Below, piece by piece: positions 11,483 to 23,016 of a DNA stretch of 64,000 nt (its first letter is position 1; each line of letters opens with the position of its first letter). The translations under genes and the position numbers were made by a program. Source of the DNA: Sipunculus nudus (Eukaryota; Annelida; Sipuncula; Golfingiida; Sipunculidae). The stretch is taken from NCBI GenBank assembly GCA_026874595.1, contig CM049315.1:1058501-1122500 (forward strand), read 5' to 3'. A model generated the notes under the pieces. It was not told the origin of the DNA. It saw only the letters and a list, made by a program, of their open reading frames with translations, and searched no databases.

Positions 11483-12436
11483 ACAGAGGAAGATAATCAA
11501 AGTGCTAATCCAACCCTATGTGAATAATCTTAAATATAAAAATAAGAGGAGCAACAACAGCATATTCTATCCAAGTAAATAACTCGAAAAATATTAGAAG
11601 AACAGGACACATAATTACTTTAACAAATTTTGTAACATGTGTTTTCCCATAAAAACAATTGAAAATGTCTCATTCAAACACTTGTGATAACTTATTTTGC
11701 CGCATGAAGATAAACAAGCTTATATACATTCGTCACAGAGGCGTTATGAGAACTTTTCTGTAAGAGCATTACCTACAGTTCAATATTATATACGGCTAGT
11801 AAGCAAGAAATCACACAAGTTCTATAGAAAGGGAACGTGAATAGTTTTAAAATCAAACTGATCATGGGTTAATCTGTTTCAAACACAATTGCACTTTGAG
11901 CTCACTCTCTACCGTTAATTACTGTTATGCCTTAAGTGCCTGTTTCACTCTTTTCACAGCTTTTCTAAGCAATGACGGGTCTGACATTAACGTATTATTA
12001 TATATATACAAACATGATCGTATGGTGATGCTACATTTACATTTTAGGTTTTATTTATATTTCTTAAAAGTACATTTTGATGATTATGACCTACTTTAAG
12101 CAGTCATTGTGTAACTACCTTCAAATAACATCTAAATAACATGAATAAAAATTGGCCAACTCTGCTATATAATTAGCTCAGTGTTGAAACTGAACAAAAT
12201 TATAAAAATTAAACGAAGGCCAGTTGCCAGTTTGCTTCTACACCTATTGATGTAACTATACATTCAATAAGTATGATACACTTCACTGAAGTAAAGTTCT
12301 GAGAATTCTTTGTAAAAGAACCATAAAATAATTAAAATTTTAGAATTTTGAGAGAAATGATGGGCTGCGGTAATATAGGTCTAAACTCTATCTAAAGACT
12401 CATGATTGTTTTGTTTGTGAAGTATAATAACAAACA
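11483..12436. other. Unassigned AT-rich sequence
   Basis: No gene, RNA or repeat structure seen. Confidence 0.5.
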
Positions 12437-13365
12437 CCCCCGTCACACAAGAAGGCGATCTCCAAATATGGGCAGATCGCCGTAGAGCGCAGCTAGAGTG
12501 GCCTTAAGTTTTCATGAGCTTCGTAGGAGCGAGACAGTGTCGCCTTGGGTCGTCATACGGTCACCATGAATCCATTAGTGGCGATCAGTTTTGAACATGG
12601 ACAGATTTCCGCCGCGGGGTCGCCGTGGATTAAAAGCGCAGTCAGATCGGAATTCGATCGCCATCAGTGTCATTGCAGAGCAGTACCAGCTTCCTGACAG
12701 TAAACATGGTAGCATCGGTCTATCCGTTTCGCTTCGCTACCCCCTTTTGGCCACTGCCAGCTGTTCGTGGACCAGCATGATCTGGTGGCCTTGCAGAGAG
12801 GCCAGTTGCAGCATGTTATTTCTGTCCATGCTGACATGTGTGGCTTCACTAAACTTTCTTACACCAGTCATGTTATGTGTACTAGTCAACAATGCGGACC
12901 ATGGCCCCCACGACTGCCAGTCTGAAGCAGCGCAGTAGCATCTACCAAGGCGCGCAGTTCCGTCGCCTTGATCGCAGATGGATCGGGGGCCGATTGCTGC
13001 GGGATCATCATGATCGCAGCCCTGTCGTGGAGTGAGCTCTTCAGTGGGTAGTAGGAACCTCATGCGGACGTAATGGGAACGGAGTTTGATCACAAACGAC
13101 AGTGTAGCAGCGTCATACAACGAGGTAGGAACGGCATAAAACGGCCGAAAATTGCAATTGTACACGTCGTGCAAGCCTATTGACAGCGGCATAACCGTCA
13201 CAGGTGGCCATGGTCGCCGTTAGGTCTCCTTCTCGTGTGATGGGGGCCTTAAGGTGTCGAGGCAAGATACGGGCGAGATACTGCCAAGTCCGTGCCAACT
13301 GCGGGGAGCTGCGGGCAGCGAAAATTGTCACCCGTATGTTCCATGCAGTGCTAATGTGACAGGGG
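12437..13365. mobile_element. Non-autonomous TIR element, about 0.93 kb
   Basis: The left end CCCCCGTCACA and the reverse complement of the right end (CCCCTGTCACA) match at 10 of 11 bases. The interior is visibly richer in G and C than the flanks and contains several GCGATC/GATCGC words. No transposase domain is recognisable in any frame, so it would depend on a partner in trans. The target-site duplication is unclear, so the superfamily is unassigned. Confidence 0.5.
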
Positions 13366-14648
13366 CTTAATATATTACACATAAGACATAACTCTTAATA
13401 ATTAAAACTGTATATATATTAAAATGGTAAAAAGTATTGAATCGTATTTATCACTGTATTACCCATGCTACTTCAAACAATTACCAACTGCCAGTTGACG
13501 TCATAATATTGCCCATAAAACCTGGAAAAACCCATAAAAGCCGGATTCACAAAAAAAACCCACTGGGCTTGCCTTTAAGCTTAAAACCCGGGTATTGACC
13601 AACCCTGGAATTGGTGCCCCCTCCTCGTGGATGGCGTGCACCCCTTGGTGCCCCTCTGGTCATTGATGCCCTTCGACGCCACTGTTTGTGAGTCCGATTC
13701 GGCGCAGTGTGACTGCCATATTAACAGGGGAAAACACGTGGTAACTTCTGACAGGAGGTAAGATGCTTTTATCGTCGGTGGTTAGTTTTTATGTTTGTGA
13801 CTGAACTCTGTAATTGAAAGGATTATGATGAAATTTGTCTTACATTCGAGGATTCTGTAAATTGTGAGATTGATTTACCCGGCCGACTTCCAAAGCAGCT
13901 CATAGCGATAGTAGCCGCCTTTGGTCAGGCGAGCAGAGTTGACATGAAATATAGCCATGGAGCTTATCTAGTGCAGCACATTTCAATTTTTATGATGATC
14001 CTAGTGGTGGTGTATATGTGTAACCTTGTAAAGTTTTTTTTTATAAACTAGTGTTCTGACTTCACTCACGTTTAAATGTTACAGGTTCATAACGGATGAA
14101 GAATATGTAAAATAAAACGTATTTCTGTGCCATGATATAAACATTGCTGGGTTTTGAACTTTTGTACCGGCACATGTCCTAGTAAAGCGTGAAGGCCAAA
14201 GAACCAAACTTAAGTTACAAAACACCCTGTCAAAGGTGTTTCAACTTGAAGTATTAACGACTGTTTTTAAGCATATGCCTATCCATACAATACACAGAAC
14301 GAGGTATCATCCCATTCACTCACCCCTGGAATACCGACGACATATTGGAAACTCTACGACACAATTGGTATTCTAATACCCTAAATGGATACCAAGACAG
14401 GACTAACTTACAGACGTCCTTGGAGGACTGTATTACGTTAACGGCAAAACTTCCACTCAGCAAAATTATGCTCAAGTAAGTGGAACTAGATTCAAGCAAA
14501 CGAGGAACGTCGGGCTTTGTCTACCAGTATAACTGAATTAGGCCCTGAGCCGTGATCCCGTCCTCGTCACTGCCGTGTGTTCCCTCTTATGGTAGCGCTT
14601 AATTTTATGACACGTATGTTGAAACCATATAAATCTCTTAAATGCTGG

Positions 14649-14650
<2 letters not shown>
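13366..14650. other. Unassigned sequence
   Basis: No supported gene. A short segment at ~13515-13600 repeats CCATAAAA-like words, and 13600-13680 repeats TGGTGCCCC/TGATGCCC words, without a clear unit. Confidence 0.45.

Positions 14651-14688
<38 letters not shown>
14651..14688. repeat. (TA)n microsatellite, left flank of Ty3 element
   Basis: Perfect TA dinucleotide run ending exactly at the LTR terminus. It matches the TA-rich run beyond the other LTR. Confidence 0.95.
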
Positions 14689-14692
<4 letters not shown>

Positions 14693-15099
14693 CGGAACCT
14701 AATATAAACAGATCACGTATGCGTGATGAACACAAATTTTGTAATGGAGATAAAAAACAAATCCGATTCTGTAACACTAGGCAGCGTGAAATGTCTAGGG
14801 GAATGAATAATGAAGTCAGTGGTTTTTTTTTTGTTAACAAATAACTATAATTTATTCTTAAAACAACCCTAACAATAAAATACACCAAATCAATACAATT
14901 ATATAGTAAAACAGCGTTATAGCAACAAGTCAATACAATCACACAGAAAGATCATGGTACAGTACCTGGATACCAATACCGTCACCACGATAAGTCCTTT
15001 AAATGTTAACTCTCGGTATTGACAGTCATGTAGAAAGTTCTTGCAACAACCCAGTAAGTAAACTGAAGTCCAAATGTATAAAATCCAGGAGAAAGTCTT
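14689..15099 (-). repeat. 3' LTR, distal half
   Basis: Matches 23017-23417 of the 5' LTR with scattered substitutions and small indels. The outer end reads TGTTCGGAACC on the plus strand where the other LTR has TGTTACGGAACC, a one-base loss. It stops where the nested TIR element begins. Confidence 0.9.
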
Positions 15100-15916
15100 C
15101 CCAGTGGGCAATTGATGTTGAATAGACATCAAATTGACATCAAACGTTGATATCAAAATGATGTCAAAAAAAGGTTTAATTTTAAAGTCAAATTGACGTC
15201 AAAATTTTGGCATCAAAATGATGTTAAACATAGATGTCAAAATGATGTCAAGATCAGGCTTAGTTTGCAGATCAAATTGACGTCAGAAGTTTTGACATCA
15301 AGATTTTGATCTTAATTTGCTGTCTCTTTAAAATCAATTTAATGTCATGTGAATGTAAAATTGTTAAAAATTTCACCTTGTATATGTTTTTCCTTTATGT
15401 TAGCACACGTCAACTAAAAAAAGAATATCAAGTGTAGGAACTGTTTTATTTAGATTCCAGTGTCCATTAAACTCGATTGCCAGATTTACAGCTTCCATCT
15501 GAAAAGAATAGAGGGTTTTTAAACATTCAGAAAAGCTTCGAGTTTGTACTAGGAATTTTGCAATAGCAGAAGGCACCTTTTTTTCTGAGGTGTTATATTA
15601 ATTAACATAGAAAGGAAGAGATATAATGATTTTTGTAAGCTCAAAGCTGTAAACACAACATTGTCTGAAAAGCATATCACTAATAAAGAAGGGTAAAATC
15701 TTTGTTCTATTCAGTCCGTACGAATAGCGAATAAGGAGCATACTTTAATGTATGGCAGTACTTGTTAAGTTTCATAATGTTTGGTTAAATGTTAACAGTT
15801 ACATATGCATTTGTTTCATAGTATAAACTCAAAAACATTCAGTCAATATGTGTGTAATGTAAACACAAAGTATATTGTAAAAATGATAATGTCATAAAAA
15901 CTGCCCACTCCTCGGA

Positions 15917-15976
<60 letters not shown>

Positions 15977-17314
15977 TCCCGAGCTGCACATGGGCACCCC
16001 TGGGCGACACAATTTCATTTGCATTGCCGACTGAGCTGACTACCATAAAATCAGTGGGTAGGAGCTGCACATAGCCTAGCCATGCGCTGCCCATTTAATT
16101 GTTCACTGCTTTATTGCACTTTTTGCCTTTATGTTGAGTGTGCAAAGTTAACAACCTAAATGTTACTGTTTATGCCTTTTTCATGAATAAATACAATATC
16201 AGATTAATGGAAATTAACTAGGATGCCATACTAGGGAGAATAAACCGAGTTTTAGTGCTAATTTATTATTTCAATATACAATTAAGAAAGTTTGGATGTA
16301 GGGAAAAAGGTTAAATTCCAAAATTTAAGTTCTTTAATATGTAAAGTAAATCCTGAGTTATAATAATATAAAAAAGACAATCCTCTTTTCAGTATAGTAG
16401 GATCTGGTAAATTTACGTAATAGGAAAATTTAGCTGAGCGCCGGGACCCATGGCCTGTTGTTATTTTTAGGGTTACAGGGGTGCGCTTGAGTGGATCATT
16501 TGACAAGTGACACACTGACAGTTGATGTGAGAGGGCTGCAGATCAAGTGAGGTTGCTGTACTGTCCACCAATGGATAATGATTCCTGGATAAATTTCAAG
16601 TTTTGAAATGATAGCACAGTTTATATATTATGATTAAGGTTTATAGGGTAAGTCTTCAGTTCTTTAGGGATACTCTATTTTGGAAACAAGTGTCATATTA
16701 CATTTTTTATTTTGTTCCATGAATTTACGTTGAACTTCTGTCAGGAAAACAAAGCTTCTAATATTTTAATGTATTTTATTGCTGGGATAACAGTGCCGTC
16801 ATGTCATGAAAATGTTGATAGTATATATGTCCCTTAATATTACAGCATGCAATTTACAGCAATATACCAGTATTTGACCTTTTGCAATAATTTCTGACTT
16901 TAGATACATGCACACCATTTGAATCAAAACTTCATCCCACTATATATTATTAAAAAAAGTAAGTAAAAAATGGTAACACTTTTTTGTGAGAAGTTTAGGC
17001 TAAATAAACATAAGATTCTCCTATAAACAGCATGCAGGCACTCTCACCTAAAAATTATTGATGTCAGTTTGATGTCAATTTGACATCAATTTAATGTCTA
17101 AAATTTGACATCAATTTGATGTCAAATGAACGTCAATTAGATTGACCAAATTTAATATATATATTATATTTCCTTTTAAATTTGATCTGCTAATTTCCTT
17201 ATTCTACTTCTAGAGTAAATACAATCAAATATAAACTGAAATGACATTGTTAAACATTTTGATCAAATCTCAACCAATATTTGACGTCAAATTTACGTCA
17301 AGGTGCCCACTGGG
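15100..17314. mobile_element. Nested 2.2-kb TIR element with TGACGTCA-like subterminal repeats
   Basis: The ends are perfect inverted repeats (CCCAGTGGGCA at 15100-15110 and its complement at 17304-17314). The uninterrupted LTR at 23.4 kb supplies the empty site: removing this segment and one TT restores the LTR, so the target duplication is 2 bp (TT). About 200 bp inside the left end and 70-240 bp inside the right end are packed with TTGACATCAA/TTGACGTCAA/TTGATGTCAA palindromes. No transposase was recognised. The interior also holds a (TA)n run. The superfamily is unassigned; a 2-bp duplication argues against hAT, piggyBac and Mutator. Confidence 0.82.
15919..15975. repeat. (TA)n microsatellite inside nested element
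   Basis: Perfect TA run bounded by CTCGGAGAA and CTCCCGAGC. Confidence 0.95.
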
Positions 17315-17705
17315 TTTGAAAATGTATAATTGCCGCATTCATCAGATAAGGCCTTAGAATCTGACACACGCTTCTGCGTCCGCTGGAATCTGCTCTGCTG
17401 TCTGCCCCCCAAGTTCTAAAAAACAGCCCCTTTACATACCTTCACACTCCAATTTTCCATTTCTCGAACAGTCTGTAAGGTCCTGTACAAAATGCGTTTC
17501 AGGAATTCTCTAGAAAGACATAGCCGTGTGTCTCTACATACCAGGCTCATCACGTGACCCACGACCAGGTGTGAAAGCCCAAGGCTCACATGACAACGAG
17601 AGTCCAACCAGTACGGATTAAACGTAAAATGCAACACGCGGCCAGACACGAGTGCTACAACAGGAGCTACGTCCATGTCACACAATAAAAAAAGCACCTG
17701 TAACA
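17315..17705 (-). repeat. 3' LTR, proximal half
   Basis: Matches 23416-23814 of the 5' LTR and ends with TGTTACAGGTGC (minus strand) next to the polypurine tract. Confidence 0.9.
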
Positions 17706-17718
17706 CTCCCCCTCCTCT
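17706..17718 (-). other. Polypurine tract
   Basis: AGAGGAGGGGGAG on the minus strand immediately before the 3' LTR start. It is the expected plus-strand primer. Confidence 0.8.
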
Positions 17719-17843
17719 AAGAATAAAGAAAGTTTTCACAGAAAACTATCTTTTTGCGATTACAATCACTAAATTTTTTACAACATCTAAAAAAAAACAT
17801 CTTATTTACAACATTACATTAACATCTTGTTTGCAACATTTCA

Positions 17844-19400
17844 TTAACATCTCGATAAGCAATCAGCAAGTACATTGTCTTTCCCTTTTATGTGCACGAT
17901 ATCAAGATTGTAATCCTGTAAGAACAAACTCCATCTCAACAGTCTTTGATTTTTACACTTCAACTTGTTCATGAACGTAAGGGGATTGTGATCACTGAAG
18001 ACAATGATTGGCCTGACTGATGAAGTAACATAAACTTCAAAATGTTGCAACGCCAAAATCAAAGCCAAACATTTTTTTTTTCAATAGTGGAGTAGTTTTT
18101 TTCTGGTTTGCATCAAACTTTATGGAGAAATAACAAATTGGATCATCTATGCCATCATTGCCTTCTTATAACAACACAGCACCAGCAGCAGTGTCACTAG
18201 CATCTACAGCTAACTTAAAAGGTACAGAAAAGTCTGGAGCTGCTAAAACTAATGAACTTTGCAGAATTGCTTTCAAATTCTGAAATGCATTTTCACACTG
18301 AACACTCCATACAAACTTTTGTTTTTTCTTCAACAAATTAGTCAAAGGTTCAGCTACAGCAGAAATGTTTGGACAAAACTTCTTGTAGTATCCAACCATA
18401 CCAAGAAAAAGCATTATTTGCTTTTTGTTTTCTGGTCTAGGGAATGGAATGCAGAAATAGCACTTATTTTAGCATCAACAGGTTTTACCTGACCCTACCC
18501 TACGATATGACCCAAAAATGTTACTGGTGCATGACAAAACTCAGATTTCACTAAGTTGACGGTCAGACGTGCTTCACTGAGTCTTTCGAAGAGTTCGCGA
18601 AGAATTTGCAGATGTTTCTCCCAGGTGTCGCTGTACACGATAAGGTCATCAATATATGCGTCGCAGCCCTGAATGTCCTTGACAACCATATGGATAAGGC
18701 GCTGGAACGTGGCTGGTGAGTTCTTCATGCCAAACGGCATAACTTTATACTGGTACAATCCTTGCGGCGTCACAAATGCGGACACTTCTTTCGCTTGTTC
18801 TGTAAGCGGAACTTGCCAGAATCATTTAAGCAAGTGAAATTTGGAGACATATCTGGAGCTACCGACTCTATCAATACAATCATCGATCCTCGGAATCGGG
18901 AACGTGACAGTCTTGGTGACAGAGTTCAGTTTTCGATAATCTGTGCTCATACGGTAACTTCCATCAGGTTTTGGCACAAGAATACATGATGAACTCCAGT
19001 TACTGTTACTAGGTTCAATGAAATCATTGTCCAGTAAATATTGAATCTCATCCTGTAGATACTTTTGCTTTTCTGGATTCAGTCTATATGGATGCTGCTT
19101 GACTGCGCTTGCCTCGCCAACATCGACGTCATGGCACAATATGTTAGTTCGCGTTGGAATGTCACTAAACAAATGTTCATAATTCCGCAGCAGGTTCTTG
19201 AGGTCTTGTTGTTGTTGTGCGGTAAGGTGTGACAGTTGGGCATCCAGGTTTTTAAGCACGTCTGAGTTTTTTAATGGTACTGTACCACACTGAATGTCTA
19301 CATCACACTTACAATCAGTATCTACTTTAACTGGGTCAGGGTTAGTGTTTACACAATTTACAGCAGTAACATTTTGTACAAATGATGTGCTATTTCTGTC
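17844..19400 (-). pseudogene. Gmr1-like reverse transcriptase and RNase H
   Basis: RT begins near 19230 (LSHLTAQQQQDLKNLL, then LFSDIPTRT and the proline-rich KQHPYRLNPEK), with fingers/palm landmarks CILVPKPDGSYRMSTDYRKLN, split here as CILVPKPDGSYR and MSTDYRKLN. The catalytic YIDD lies at ~18645-18656, and FLGHIVG marks the thumb. RNase H follows (VDASDTAAGAVLL; SDHNPLTF; ADCLSRC) and ends at 17844. The frame changes near 18820, 18495 and 18160 and stops occur between blocks, so no active enzyme can be made. RNase H is followed only by ~125 bp and the polypurine tract, confirming that no integrase lies downstream. Confidence 0.88.
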
Positions 19401-20460
19401 ATAATATGGTTTTAACATGTTAACATGGCACAGTTGTTTCTTCTTACGTCTATCTGGTGTCAACAGTATGTAATTGAAATCACTGACTCTCTTGTCAACA
19501 ATGGACCAAAATATCTAGCATGCAGAGGTCTGCCAAGGATGGGAAGTAAGGCAAGGACCTTTTTACCAGGCTTAAACGTCCTACTTACAGTGTGCTTGTC
19601 ATACTTTGTTTTCATTTTACTTTATGCAGATTTTAGATTTGACTTTGCAATCTCACAAGCATTGTGTAGTTTAGTGCGAAAGTCTGAGACATACTGCAGT
19701 AAACTAAGAGAATCAGGATTTTCACACAAGAGTTTTTCTTTAAGCAGTTTCAATGGACCTCAAACGGAGTGTCCAAAAACTAGTTCAAAGGAACTGAAAC
19801 CCAAGGACTCTTGAAAGGATTATCTGACAGCAAACAGCAATAGGTGGATTCCTTCATCCAAGTCTTTCTGTGTGTCATAGCAATAAGTTTTGATCATGAT
19901 TTTTTAATGTCTGGTGAAAACGCTCGTGGGCGCCCTGACTTTTAGGATGGTATGGCGAAGAGCTGTACTGTTTTATAGCTAGTTCAAGCATAACGTGTTG
20001 GAATAAGCAAGACGTAAAATTAGACCCTTGGTCAGACTGGACGGATTTTGGTAATCCAAAAGTTGTAAAAAAAACTTGGTCAGAGCTTTGATAACACTTT
20101 TGGCATTAATTTGCCGCAATGGTATTGCCTCAGGGAACCTGGTAGATGCGTACATGATTGTCAGCAAGTATTCATGTCCAGAGTTTGTTTTGGGCAGTGG
20201 TCCAACACAATCAACAATAATCCTACTCAATGGTTCCTCGAAAGCAGAAATAGGCCTAAGTGGACCCTTAGGAGGATTCTGATTGGGCATGCCTACCATC
20301 TGGCATGTATGGCATGACTTACAATATTGTACAACATCTTTCCTGAGGTTAGGCCAATAGAAGTGTGTACTAACTTATTTTTACCTAAATGGCCAGACAA
20401 AGGAGCCTCATGTGCCATGCTTAGAACTTCACTGGAAAGCTTTTGGGCGTTATTATTTGA
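19400..20460 (-). pseudogene. Gmr1-like integrase, located upstream of RT
   Basis: Minus-strand order: a zinc-binding HHCC region (AHEAPLSGHLG, then YCKSCHTCQMVG near 20320), the catalytic core (IVDCVGPLPKTNSGHEYLL at ~20160-20225, then QSDQGSNFTS and GAHERFHQTLK, which carry the D, D and E positions), and a C-terminal part ending in KKKQLCHVNMLKPY near 19410, directly before the RT N-terminus. Integrase inserts the cDNA into the host chromosome. Several frameshifts (near 20400 and 20080) and stops interrupt it. Its place between protease and RT sets this element apart from standard Ty3 elements. Confidence 0.87.
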
Positions 20461-20663
20461 TGTGTGATGGCCCTCTTATCGTCAGCGCATACATCAGGTG
20501 GTCGCCATTTACGCAAAAGCACTCCATATTTGACATAGAAACAAACTGGGTTTTGTGACAGCTTATCTTTAGAAACTGCCCTGGGAAACAACCCTGAAAT
20601 ATCAGGGTCCTTATGCTGTTCCCCGATAAGTTCTGACCTTGAGAATGCTGCATCCTGTACGGG

Positions 20664-21180
20664 CTAGTCGTTAGACGAGTCACTAGTGACTCCCAGAGTG
20701 TTATTATCTGGACCATTATCCTCATGTGTGTTTTTCTTGACCATAGATCTAGTTACAGCACATGAAGGATACAAACCAGGAATTTCCTGTCTTTCCGGAT
20801 CAGTGTCCTGATCAAGTGACGGCTTTTCTGTCACTATTGGTACAGGCTGTACTTTATCACCAGCAACATCATTGCCCATTAGCAACTGAATTCCCTTAGG
20901 TAAAAGCAGTTCTTATGCCTACAGTGATATTCCCAGAAATCAAATCTGACTTTAAATGGATACTGTGATGCGGAACTGAAGTGTGCCTGTCTGAAAACAC
21001 ACCATTAACAAGTGCATGAGCACCAGTAAAGGACCTATTAGAAAATGGCAAAGTGTTTGCTAACATGAGAGTCTGACCTGAACCAGTGTCCCTTAAAATT
21101 CTAATAGGGGTAGAATCTAAAAAATCACTCGAAAGTGATACAAAGCCATCACATATGAATGGCTCAAATCACTCCTATTA
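20664..21180 (-). pseudogene. Retroelement aspartic protease relic and linker
   Basis: IRILRDTGSGQTL, with the catalytic DTG at about 21082-21090, is followed by the substrate-flap region and by LLMGNDVAGDKVQ, a conserved segment of such polyproteins. An acidic linker with AVTRSMVKK ends at 20664. A frameshift near 20900 separates protease and linker. The part from here to the zinc knuckle (21181-21505) is degraded linker. Confidence 0.75.
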
Positions 21181-21505
21181 AGAGTCAAGAGAGGAATCTA
21201 CTACCTCAACCTCATGAAACAAAGAACTGACATTGAAGGTGACAGGCATAAACTCTGTTTCAGAGTCATCTAAGGAATCTACATCCTTACCAAACTCCTC
21301 ATGGGAGTCAACGGAGGAATTTTCCTCAGCAGAAACAAACTTTTGTTTTTCATAAGCGGACCTGGCCTCATTTGAAATACTCTCGCAAGAGTCATAAAAG
21401 GACTTAGCCTTATCCAGAGAATACTAATCGCAGGAGTCTGAAAGGACCTAGCCTTATTTAATTCCTGGCAGGAATCAACTTAGGTTTTACCCCGCAATCT
21501 ACAGA

Positions 21506-22853
21506 TTATTTTTTTTTTGGATTTAGACGGCACTTGGGCCTCCGTAGGATCAAACCTTTATTTGAGTCAACAAAGGAGTTGTACCCCTTATTTACATGAA
21601 AAGAGCCTGGCTCATGTTCTATGTTATGCATAGATTTTGAAACAAAACCAGACGGTTTGCTATTTGGTCTATTCGCAAGTTTACAGCAGTCAGATATTAG
21701 ATGACCTTCCTTCTTGCAGTAATTACAGATTTTCTTTGAAAATGACTGGTCTTTGTTGGACTTAGACACAGTGGTCTTGGACTGAGATGTAGCTATGGGC
21801 TTTGCTGAACTATCAGGACTACTAGTACTGAGTGACTGCGCTTTAAACTTCTTTTAACCATACTGATATACATTCTTGTTTGTGAATGACTGGTTTGATT
21901 TGCTAGTAAAGGACATTTTGTGTGTCAATGAATAATCATCAGCTAATTGAGCAGCAATGTCAAGTGTTTCAGGACTTTTCTCATCGAGAAAAGTTTTAAC
22001 AACTGCGTTAACGCAGCGCTTAAATTCTTCAAGCAAAATCAACTGGCGCAAATTGTCATAATCTTTCATTACATTTTTAGAACTACACCAGCGATCAAAC
22101 AACTGCTCTTTTGTCCTAGCAAATTCGACGTAGGTCTGTTCTTTGCGCTTTTCCCAATTTCTAAATTTCTGGCGGTAAGCCTCTGGAACTAACTCATAAC
22201 CTTTCAGGATTAACCGTTTTACCAGATCATAGTCACCAGCAGCTTCTACTGAAAGCTCTGTATAAATTGGTCTGGCCTTGCCAGTCAAAACACTTTGTAA
22301 CAGCATAGTCCAATTTTCCTTAGGCCATTTTAAATTTTCAGCTACCCTTCTCAAAGTGTAAGAAATATTTATCAACCTCTTTTTCTTGAAAAGGTGGGAC
22401 AAGTCTAATGTGTTTAGTAACATCAAAACTGTGAGTTGGGGCAGCACTTAGACTACGTTCTACTTTAAGTCTTTCTAACTCCAGTCGTTTTAACTCAATT
22501 TCTTTTTCTTTTTCTAGTCTGTCTCTTTCTATTTCTTTTTCTAGTCTTTCTCGTCTTTCCCTTTCTAACCGTTCTTCCCTCTCTTTTAATGCTAGCTCAT
22601 GCTGCATTTCCAACTTTTTGAATTCCAATTGCATAGCAAGGCTATCATTGTTTGATGTTTCAACTTCAGTCTCTTCAATTAAACCTTTGCTAATAAGATC
22701 TCGCATGATTTTAGCAATGATATCAGGCTTTCTCAAAGCTTTTTTTACACTAAGCCCCAAGTGTTTTCCCAAACGCAACAACTGGTCTTTTGACAACTGT
22801 TCAAGTTGCAAGTCCGGATCGTCAAGAAATGTCTCAGGTTTGAAATCTGCCAT
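21506..22853 (-). pseudogene. Gmr1-like gag with zinc knuckle, broken
   Basis: It starts at ATG 22853 (MADFKPETFLDDPD), 140 bp after the primer site. Residues ~75-135 form a strongly charged coiled coil of ERLERERRE type. The capsid-like core follows (VPPFQEKEVDKYF, then WTMLLQSVL, YELVPEAYR, EEFKR). One extra base in a G run near 22358 shifts the frame, and an in-frame TAA stands at 21854-21856. Beyond it the zinc knuckle CNYCKKEGHLISDC (21687-21728) is intact. Related to the gag at 1-1589, with the same domain plan but clearly different sequence. Confidence 0.88.
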
Positions 22854-22992
22854 GTTAAGATGTCAAAACAATAACAAAAACACTGGGTTAAATCCTGTAA
22901 ACAATGTACTGTAAACAATATGTAATCTTGTAAACAAAGTATGATAAAACAATGCCCAAGTCAAGGCCTAATAAATTTGAAAACTATAAAGC

Positions 22993-23010
22993 ATCCCGGA
23001 CGAGCCTCCA
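22993..23010 (-). other. Primer-binding site, tRNA-Pro type
   Basis: TGGAGGCTCGTCCGGGAT on the minus strand, 6 bases inside the 5' LTR. It differs at one base from the proline-tRNA primer site well known from gammaretroviruses. This is a different primer from the arginine-like site at 1725-1744. Confidence 0.8.
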
Positions 23011-23016
23011 ATTTTA

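Noticed and set aside
12591-13201. Frames of 115 and 154 codons on opposite strands as transposase
   Set aside because: They overlap each other and show no transposase motif; their openness follows from the higher GC of the element.
15975-16090. tRNA-like or SINE head (CAGCTCAGTCGGCA on the minus strand)
   Set aside because: An A-box-like word is present but no B box or anticodon arm follows.
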